Source: Rickettsiales bacterium (GTDB taxonomy: Bacteria > Pseudomonadota > Alphaproteobacteria > Rickettsiales > UBA1997). Taken from it: DNA of 5,332 bases. The position numbers were made by a program, and so were the translations under genes. Below, piece by piece: positions 1 to 5,332 of this stretch. Under the pieces are notes generated by a model. The model did not search any database. It was not told the DNA's origin and saw only the letters and a program-made list of their open reading frames with translations. The stretch spans positions 1 to 5,332 of the forward strand of contig JAIRSX010000125.1 of the NCBI GenBank assembly GCA_031255235.1, given 5' to 3'. Positions within the stretch are counted from its first letter, which is position 1. Every line of letters begins with the position of its first letter.

Positions 1-228
<228 letters not shown>

Positions 229-993
229 ATGGCAATTATAACTTCTTTACTTTTTACTATATTGTTTTGGGTGATAACAATTCCATTATCTCTTCTTTAT
301 TTGACGTTATGGTTAGTTCCTTTTATCAAGAATAAAAGGTATATATTTGACAGAATGTCATCATTATGGGCAAAATCCATAATTTGGTTGCTGAGGGTTA
401 CTTGTGGAATAGATTATGAAATCAGGGGTTGGGATGAACTCGATAAGTCGAAACATTATATTGTTGTAGGTAAACATCAATCAACATTTGAAACACTTGT
501 AATGCATACTTTTATGAAAAATCCTTCTCCTATTTTTATTTTGAAAAAGCAACTTGTTTTGGTGCCATTTATGGGGTGGGTTTTGGCATCGATAAATCAT
601 ATTTCGATAGACAGGGATGGTGGTATAAAAACTATGAAAAAAATGGTAAAAACTGCCAAAACGTATTCGCAAAAGGGACACAATATAATCATATTTCCGC
701 AAGGAACAAGGGTTCCTCCCGGTGCAAGTATTGTGGATTATCCTTATAAAACCGGTTTTATAGGTATTATAAAAGAGTGTAAGTGTGATGTTGTTCCGAT
801 GGTGTTGAATACTGGTTTGTTTTGGAAAAAGAAACAATTTCTTAAAAAGAAGGGCAAGATTATAATGGAATTTCTGTCTCCAATTAAATACGATGATATA
901 AAAGATTTATCTAAGGAGGTGATTGTTTCAAAAATAGCGGAGATCGTCGAAGCTAAAACGGATGAATTAATTGGTGCATCCAGAGGGATTTGA
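229..993 (+). CDS. plsC: 1-acyl-sn-glycerol-3-phosphate acyltransferase (PlsC)
   Basis: This enzyme transfers a second acyl chain to lysophosphatidic acid to make phosphatidic acid, the precursor of membrane phospholipids, at the inner face of the cytoplasmic membrane. The 254 residues fit the family. Residues about 3-33 form a hydrophobic N-terminal membrane segment. The acyltransferase motifs are in order: the catalytic HX4D/E motif as HQSTFE (83-88), the block ending SIDRDGG (126-132), FPQGTR (156-161) and VVPMVLNTG (188-196). The usual Glu of FPEGTR is Gln158; I believe this form occurs in related proteins, but have not checked. The ATG start has only a weak upstream AAAGAA, very close to the start. 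The final residues GASRGI and the stop are read from the antisense strand of the tRNA gene, so the C-terminus may have been altered. Function is secure at family level; acyl-donor preference cannot be read. Confidence 0.93.
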   Translation: MAIITSLLFTILFWVITIPLSLLYLTLWLVPFIKNKRYIFDRMSSLWAKSIIWLLRVTCGIDYEIRGWDELDKSKHYIVVGKHQSTFETLVMHTFMKNPSPIFILKKQLVLVPFMGWVLASINHISIDRDGGIKTMKKMVKTAKTYSQKGHNIIIFPQGTRVPPGASIVDYPYKTGFIGIIKECKCDVVPMVLNTGLFWKKKQFLKKKGKIIMEFLSPIKYDDIKDLSKEVIVSKIAEIVEAKTDELIGASRGI

Positions 994-1048
994 ACCCCCA
1001 ACCGTTTGTTCCGAAGACAAATGCTCTATCCAATTGAGATATGTATTC
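972..1048 (-). tRNA. tRNA-Arg (anticodon TCG), with mismatched 5' acceptor and D stems
   Basis: Read on the minus strand this is a 77-base tRNA with an encoded CCA (972-974). The anticodon arm has stem TTTGT/ACAAA and loop CTTCGGA, so the anticodon is TCG (1012-1014), reading the Arg codon CGA. The T arm is GGGGG, loop TTCAAAT, CCCTC. The D loop AATTGGATA carries A20, a known bacterial Arg identity base. The 5' acceptor strand GAATACA against 3' TGGATGC has A-G mismatches at pairs 2-71 and 5-68, and the first D-stem pair is T-C. Replacing those three bases by C, C and G would give GCATCCA-TA-GCTC and pair every position. The gene may therefore be decayed, repaired after transcription, or affected by sequence error. 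It lies 107 bases downstream of hemW on the same strand, with no clear promoter of its own, and overlaps the end of plsC on the opposite strand. Confidence 0.85.
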
Positions 1049-1155
1049 TACAAATGCAATGGATAATATATCTACATGATAAAATCAAATTATTAGATTG
1101 GTTTTAAAATATTGTAATACTAATGATTGTTAATTTATTGTAGATTATTTTGGTT

Positions 1156-2247
1156 TTAGATAACTGTATTTACAATACTGTTTAACACTAAAAACCCTTT
1201 TCTACTTAGTTTTAAATTGTTTTTGTCTAAAAGAATGAGACCCTCTTTTTGCAATATCTCTAAATTTTTTAGTTTCAGTTTTCGATAGTCTTTTATTCCG
1301 AAAATAGTCCTCAACCCCATTAAAATTTTTTCCTCTCTAATTTCCTCGTCGGTTAGTTTTTTTTTGATACTAACTCCGTTTCCGTTCTGTTTAACTTTCT
1401 TACACCATATGAGTGGATCTTTATTGTTCTGTATCGCATATCTTTTGTCATTTAAATGAAATCTACCGTGTGCTCCTGCCCCAATACCAACCCATTCACC
1501 ACTATCCCAATAAACCAAATTATGTTTACTTTCGTATCCATTTCTGGCATAATTTGAAATTTCGTAAAAATCTATACCGTTATCTGACAAAAAATCATTA
1601 GTAAAATTGTATAACTCTATACTTAAATCATCATCCAGTGTTTTAATTTTATGTCTTTTAAAATATGTCCCACTTTCAATTATAAGTTGGTAAGCAGACA
1701 GATGGTATGGGGATATTTTTATTGCTTCTTTTAATTCCGTTTCCCATCCTTTTAAAGTTTGTCCTTGATAACTATAAATCAAGTCTATTGAATAGTTATC
1801 AAAAAGGTTTTGTATATTGTTCACATTTTCCAGTATCTGTTTTTTATTATGTATTCGTCCCAAGAATCTTAAAACATCATCATTTAATGATTGAACTCCG
1901 AGCGATATTCTATTTATTCCCATTTTTTTATAGAATTGCAATCTTGATAAATCGATACTATTCGGGTTTGTCTCCAACGTGATTTCACAATTCTTGGAAA
2001 CGGAACATATTTTATGTATTGTGGTAAAAATGATTTCTATCAACTTAAACGACATCAAGCTTGGAGTTCCACCGCCAAAATATATTGTTTTTATTTGTTT
2101 GTCTTTTAAAAGATTTCCATAAAATTCCAACTCAGATTTGTAAGCGTCAAGCAGAATATCATCATCTACTTGAAAACAATAAGAATTAAAATCGCAATAA
2201 AAACATTTTGACTGGCAAAATGGATAGTGAATATAAATGGAAGTCAT
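1156..2247 (-). CDS. hemW: Radical SAM heme chaperone HemW
   Basis: HemW is a cytoplasmic radical SAM protein that binds heme and helps insert it into target proteins; it was long annotated as oxygen-independent coproporphyrinogen III oxidase. The 363 residues fit the family. The 4Fe-4S motif is CQSKCFYC (Cys11, Cys15, Cys18) followed by DF, the HemW form rather than the four-cysteine HemN form. Further family blocks are GGGTPS (58-63), ETNPNS (92-97), GVQSL (117-121), HLSAYQL (182-188), YEISNYA (228-234), HNLVYW (242-247) and GIGAGAHG (254-261), followed by the C-terminal HemW domain. One oddity is YQGQT where relatives normally have a PGQ sequence. I chose the ATG at 2247, which overlaps the cmk stop as ATGA and implies translational coupling, over a TTG nine bases upstream. 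True HemN activity is unlikely. Confidence 0.92.
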   Translation of the reverse strand: MTSIYIHYPFCQSKCFYCDFNSYCFQVDDDILLDAYKSELEFYGNLLKDKQIKTIYFGGGTPSLMSFKLIEIIFTTIHKICSVSKNCEITLETNPNSIDLSRLQFYKKMGINRISLGVQSLNDDVLRFLGRIHNKKQILENVNNIQNLFDNYSIDLIYSYQGQTLKGWETELKEAIKISPYHLSAYQLIIESGTYFKRHKIKTLDDDLSIELYNFTNDFLSDNGIDFYEISNYARNGYESKHNLVYWDSGEWVGIGAGAHGRFHLNDKRYAIQNNKDPLIWCKKVKQNGNGVSIKKKLTDEEIREEKILMGLRTIFGIKDYRKLKLKNLEILQKEGLILLDKNNLKLSRKGFLVLNSIVNTVI

Positions 2248-2867
2248 TTGATGCAACTCAATACATATTCAAAAACCTCGTTTATAGTTCTTGTGGTAGT
2301 ATCGATTTCAATAGCATCGGATGCTTTTCTGAAAGGGCTTGCTTCTCTTTCAGCATCTTTTTTATCTCTCTCTAAAATTTTTTGGAAAATATCTTCATAA
2401 TCTGCAGACAGCCCTTTCTCAATAGTTTCCTTGTATCTTCTTTTTGCTCTTTCCTCAGCAGAAGCCACTATAAAAAATTTGTAATTAGCATCTGGACAAA
2501 TAGTTGTTCCAATGTCCCGTCCATCAAGAATTGCCCCATCTGGTTGATCGGCAAAATCTCTTTGGTATTGTAATAAAGCATCTCTAACTTCCTGTATTTT
2601 TGCGACGGAAGAAGTCTTTATTCCGATTTCTTCATTAAAAATTTCAGGATTGTTTATGTCATGCATGGTAAGATTTTTTGCAATACTTACTAGACTGTCC
2701 ACATCATCCAAACTAACATTATTTTGTAATGCTTTATAGGTAGTTCCCCTATACAAACCACCGGTATTCAAATGTGGAATATTAAAATGTTTCGACAACA
2801 AAGTACATAAAGTACCTTTACCTGCCGCCCCAGGTCCATCGACCGCAATCACTAACTTTTTTGACAT
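2244..2867 (-). CDS. cmk: Cytidylate kinase
   Basis: Cytidylate kinase phosphorylates CMP and dCMP with ATP to the diphosphates, feeding RNA, DNA and phospholipid precursor pools in the cytoplasm. The protein has 207 residues with the chosen start, slightly short but normal for the family. The P-loop is GPGAAGKGT (11-19). The CMP-binding region has NTGGLYRG (34-41), where the usual first residue is Asp rather than Asn34. LDGRDIGT (114-121), ASAEERAKRR (135-144), ERDKKDAERE (166-175) and the tail block DAIEIDTTT (184-192) follow the family order. The ATG at 2867 places the P-loop at the usual distance from the N-terminus. An upstream in-frame TTG at 2909 would add 14 residues absent from the family pattern and was not used. 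The stop overlaps the hemW start; murD ends 44 bases upstream. Confidence 0.95.
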   Translation of the reverse strand: MSKKLVIAVDGPGAAGKGTLCTLLSKHFNIPHLNTGGLYRGTTYKALQNNVSLDDVDSLVSIAKNLTMHDINNPEIFNEEIGIKTSSVAKIQEVRDALLQYQRDFADQPDGAILDGRDIGTTICPDANYKFFIVASAEERAKRRYKETIEKGLSADYEDIFQKILERDKKDAEREASPFRKASDAIEIDTTTRTINEVFEYVLSCIK

Positions 2868-2876
2868 ACTTGTTTC

Positions 2877-2896
2877 TTTTACTCTAGAGAGTAAAA
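2877..2896 (-). promoter_or_regulatory. Perfect 8-bp inverted repeat before cmk
   Basis: TTTTACTC and GAGTAAAA flank a four-base TAGA loop in the 44 bases between murD and cmk. On the transcribed strand the hairpin ends nine bases before the cmk ATG, so it includes or abuts the ribosome binding region (GAG and AAAAGAAA). There is no U-tract directly after the stem, so it is not a good intrinsic terminator. It could be an RNA hairpin affecting cmk translation, a processing site or a protein-binding palindrome. The sequence alone does not separate these. Confidence 0.45.
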
Positions 2897-2911
2897 ATAG
2901 AAAAAACAAAT

Positions 2912-4126
2912 TTAAATCATTTTTTTAAATTCATTGCCCCTGTATTCAAAATTCTTATACATATCGTAACTTGGGGCGGATGGACTCAATATAATTGCAG
3001 CGTTTTTATCGCTGTTATTTTTAACTTGTTCCTTCAAAATATCAATACATTCCTTTAAACTTTGACAAATCTTGTAATTTGTAAAATTTACCTTTTTTAA
3101 TTCCTGCTTAATTCTTGATGCGGTCTGCCCTAATACAGTAATGAATTTAATGCTATTATTGTTTTGTATAAACCTGGCAATTTTACTATAATCCTGCTGT
3201 CTATCAAACCCTCCTAAAATTGAATAAATGTTCTTTTCTCGAAATGTTTCAAAGCAAGCGAGAGCAGTTTCTGGTGTGGTGCCAATACTATCATTTACAA
3301 ATTTTATTCCATCCTTATCAATAATTTCCATTCTGTGTTCTATGGGTGTAAATTCGTCTAAATACTCTTGTTTAATTCTATTTAAATCTATTCCTAACTT
3401 ATCGATTGCAGTAAATACAAAGGAAAGATTTTTATAATTGTGATCACCCAACAATTTCATATTTTTAGTATTCCATAGTTGTTTGTTATTGTACCACCAA
3501 AATTTATTTTCATAAACTATACTGCATTCGTTTATTGCAATTTCAACACCACTTAATAATTTTTTCTTATCTTTGTAATAATTTTCATGGGTTTTATGCC
3601 AATCAATATGTTCTGGATATAAATTCAATAAAATGCCAACTTTGGGAAATTCCAATAAATCACTACATTGGTAACTTGATAATTCTGTTATCACAAAATC
3701 TGCATTTTTTGCCTCATCTATTAAATTAATGGTCGGAATTCCAATATTTCCTGTTAAAATTGTTTTGTAACCCATTTTTTGCAAAATGTGTGTAAAAAAA
3801 ATCGATGTAGTGGTTTTACCTTTTGTTCCTGTAATTCCTATACTTACAACATTACTATTTTTGATTTCACTGTAAAATAGTGTCTTTTCAGTTATAAAAA
3901 CTACACCATCCTTTTTTGCCTCAATGATTTCGTCTTTATATATGCTAACACCGGGGGAGCGAATAACAACATCTAACCCTTTAGATAGTTCTAACTTTGC
4001 ATTTTCATCGCTCAATATGATAATCTCTTTATTGGGAAAAGTCTTATTTAGTTTTTCCAATACTGCCTTACCTTCAATTCCAGAACCCCAAACAGCAACT
4101 TTTTTGTTCTTTAATGTTTCCAACAC
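2912..4126 (-). CDS. murD: UDP-N-acetylmuramoyl-L-alanine--glutamate ligase (MurD family, MurD2-like)
   Basis: This is a Mur ligase that adds glutamate to UDP-MurNAc-L-alanine with ATP in the cytoplasm, a step in peptidoglycan precursor synthesis. The 404 residues are shorter than classical MurD (about 440-450). Residues 8-20 form the N-terminal UDP-binding fold (VWGSGIEGK), followed by RSPGVS (56-61), the ATP loop GTKGKTTT (100-107), ELSSYQ (148-153), PEHIDWH (171-177), the probable carbamylated lysine Lys188, GDHN (227-230), HRMEI (264-268), NDSIGTTPETA (278-288) and the C-terminal block Ser386 to Phe393 with YRGNEF (395-400). The Lys of the classical NDSKAT motif is Ile281 here, and the GGDGK lysine is Arg309. 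These differences and the general pattern recall MurD2, which adds L-glutamate, but specificity is inferred only. The start is GTG; no in-frame ATG exists upstream before a stop at 4148-4150. No good ribosome binding site is visible. The 124 bases back to dnaJ show no clear terminator or promoter. Confidence 0.9.
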   Translation of the reverse strand: MLETLKNKKVAVWGSGIEGKAVLEKLNKTFPNKEIIILSDENAKLELSKGLDVVIRSPGVSIYKDEIIEAKKDGVVFITEKTLFYSEIKNSNVVSIGITGTKGKTTTSIFFTHILQKMGYKTILTGNIGIPTINLIDEAKNADFVITELSSYQCSDLLEFPKVGILLNLYPEHIDWHKTHENYYKDKKKLLSGVEIAINECSIVYENKFWWYNNKQLWNTKNMKLLGDHNYKNLSFVFTAIDKLGIDLNRIKQEYLDEFTPIEHRMEIIDKDGIKFVNDSIGTTPETALACFETFREKNIYSILGGFDRQQDYSKIARFIQNNNSIKFITVLGQTASRIKQELKKVNFTNYKICQSLKECIDILKEQVKNNSDKNAAIILSPSAPSYDMYKNFEYRGNEFKKMI

Positions 4127-4250
4127 AACACAAATTAATGATATTATTTAAACTATACAAAAATAATTTTTAAAAGATAAATTCATGATCGTAAAAACAA
4201 GCCTGCAACCCAAAACCAATAATAATATAAAGTGTTACAACATACTATTC

Positions 4251-5332
4251 TTATTTAAACCACTTTTTGAAAAAACTATTGCTTTTGGGTTTGTTTTTTA
4301 AGATTTCATCTAATTTTAGATATAAACTTTTCTCATCCTCTGTATCCGCAGTTGGGGTTTCGATTTCCACATTAACATATAAATCACCTTTTCTTCCACC
4401 AGAATTTAAAAGAGTCATTCCTTTTCCACTAATTCTAAATTTGGTTCCACTATTTGTCCCTGCTGGAATTTTCAAAACAGATTCCGTATCGTCAATCATT
4501 TTAATTTTAATTTCTCCACCAAGAATAGCAGTTGTTAGTGGAAGAGGAATTTTGCAGTATAAATCATTGTCTTTCCTTTCAAAGAAATCATCTTTTTTGA
4601 TGGTAACAAAAATATATAAATCACCGTTTCTACCGCCTCTCAGACCAGGCTCACCCTCCCCATTGAATCTAATTTTGTTGCCGCTTTGTATACCAGCAGG
4701 AATTTTAATTTCCAAGTTCTTTGTCTTTTCAATTTTACCTTTTCCCTTGCATTTTTGACAAGGCTTTTTGATGATTTCACCAGTTCCTTTACAATAAGGG
4801 CAAACACCTTCGACGACGAAAGGACCACGTTGTTGTCTTGAGGTTCCAGTTCCATTGCAATGAGGACATTTTTCTGGTTTGGTGTCCTTTTCGGCACCAG
4901 TTCCATTACATTCATCACATATGGCTGGAGCAACAAAAGATATGTTCAATTTAGTACCTTCGTTTGCTTCTTTCAAAGATATCGTTGTGTCATATCTTAA
5001 ATCCTCGCCATCTACACCACTATTTCGTTTTTGTCTTCTTCCGCCCCCAAAATCTCCAAAAACACCACCAAATTGTTCAAAAATATCGTTTAAGTCGAAT
5101 CCAAACCCGCCGCCATTGAAATCAAAACCACCAAAACCTTGTCCACCTCCTCCACCTCCCTGTTGAAAAGCGTTGTGTCCAAACTTATCATAGGCACTTC
5201 TTTTTTGTGAATTACTCAAAATTTCATATGCTTCCGCTGCCTCTTTGAATTTTGTTTCTGCTTCTTTGTTTCCGGGATTTCTGTCTGGGTGAAATTCCAT
5301 TGCTTTTTTTCTGTACGCCTTTTTTATCTCGT
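4251..5332 (-). CDS. dnaJ: Molecular chaperone DnaJ, 5' end outside window
   Basis: DnaJ (Hsp40) binds unfolded proteins and stimulates the DnaK ATPase in the cytoplasm. The gene enters from the right edge. The visible frame begins EIKKAYRKKAMEFHPDRNPG, helix II of the J domain with the essential HPD at 5283-5291, so only about 15-20 N-terminal residues are missing. The ATG at 5298-5300 is internal and is not the start. A Gly/Phe-rich linker follows (about 5010-5165). The zinc-binding domain (4737-4919) has all four CXXCXGXG repeats: CDECNGTG, CPHCNGTG, CPYCKGTG and CQKCKGKG. The two C-terminal substrate-binding domains follow, with GEPGLRGGRNGDLYIF and SGKGMTLL as landmarks. This is a complete type I DnaJ apart from the cut end. 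The neighbour upstream is often dnaK, but it lies outside the window. Confidence 0.97.
   Translation of the reverse strand, partial: EIKKAYRKKAMEFHPDRNPGNKEAETKFKEAAEAYEILSNSQKRSAYDKFGHNAFQQGGGGGGQGFGGFDFNGGGFGFDLNDIFEQFGGVFGDFGGGRRQKRNSGVDGEDLRYDTTISLKEANEGTKLNISFVAPAICDECNGTGAEKDTKPEKCPHCNGTGTSRQQRGPFVVEGVCPYCKGTGEIIKKPCQKCKGKGKIEKTKNLEIKIPAGIQSGNKIRFNGEGEPGLRGGRNGDLYIFVTIKKDDFFERKDNDLYCKIPLPLTTAILGGEIKIKMIDDTESVLKIPAGTNSGTKFRISGKGMTLLNSGGRKGDLYVNVEIETPTADTEDEKSLYLKLDEILKNKPKSNSFFKKWFK

Noticed and set aside
481..1001. Minus-strand open frames opposite plsC
   Set aside because: They have no family resemblance and lie across conserved PlsC motifs and the tRNA.
1049..1155. Promoter or terminator between hemW and the tRNA
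   Set aside because: Only AT-rich sequence with chance -10-like hexamers at wrong spacings and a short GTATT/AATAC pairing near the hemW end; too weak to annotate.
2868..2909. Longer Cmk N-terminus from a TTG at 2909
   Set aside because: The added residues are hydrophobic and not part of the family; the ATG at 2867 places the P-loop normally.
4144..4260. Ten-base direct repeat TTATTTAAAC at 4144-4153 and 4251-4260, flanking the dnaJ-murD gap
   Set aside because: It is short and AT-rich, one copy is the end of dnaJ itself, and nothing between the copies looks like an element.
4879..5166. Plus-strand open frame rich in proline
   Set aside because: It is the antisense of the DnaJ Gly/Phe linker and zinc finger; the proline runs are the complement of glycine codons, and DnaJ is certain.

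Overview
This window is strongly AT-rich chromosomal DNA that looks most like an alphaproteobacterium, possibly a host-associated or reduced one. The taxonomic hint comes from the PlsC motif HQSTFE with FPQGTR, the DnaJ zinc-finger and C-terminal domains, and the P-loop form of Cmk. This is an inference from family resemblance, not a tree. All five protein genes are housekeeping genes. I see no mobile element, CRISPR array, toxin-antitoxin pair or defence system.

Layout: positions 1-228 hold no convincing gene but contain a perfect 28-unit TC dinucleotide repeat (55-110) and a GC-rich islet (about 167-181) resembling part of a tRNA or tmRNA. plsC (229-993, plus strand) encodes a lysophosphatidic acid acyltransferase. 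Its last codons run into the 3' end of a tRNA-Arg(TCG) gene on the opposite strand (972-1048). The 5' side of that tRNA has two acceptor-stem mismatches and one D-stem mismatch. The rest of the window is on the minus strand, in transcription order dnaJ (cut by the right edge), murD, cmk, hemW and the tRNA. cmk and hemW overlap by the four bases ATGA. murD and cmk are separated by 44 bases that contain a perfect 8-bp hairpin. dnaJ and murD are 124 bases apart with no clear terminator.

The genes cover separate core tasks: membrane phospholipid synthesis (plsC), peptidoglycan precursor synthesis (murD), pyrimidine nucleotide supply (cmk), heme delivery (hemW), protein folding (dnaJ) and translation (tRNA-Arg). 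They do not form one pathway; cmk-hemW, and perhaps murD, look co-transcribed.

The points most worth checking are the MurD-family enzyme, whose pattern resembles the MurD2 (L-glutamate-adding) branch more than classical MurD; the damaged or possibly edited tRNA-Arg; and the long TC microsatellite upstream of plsC.
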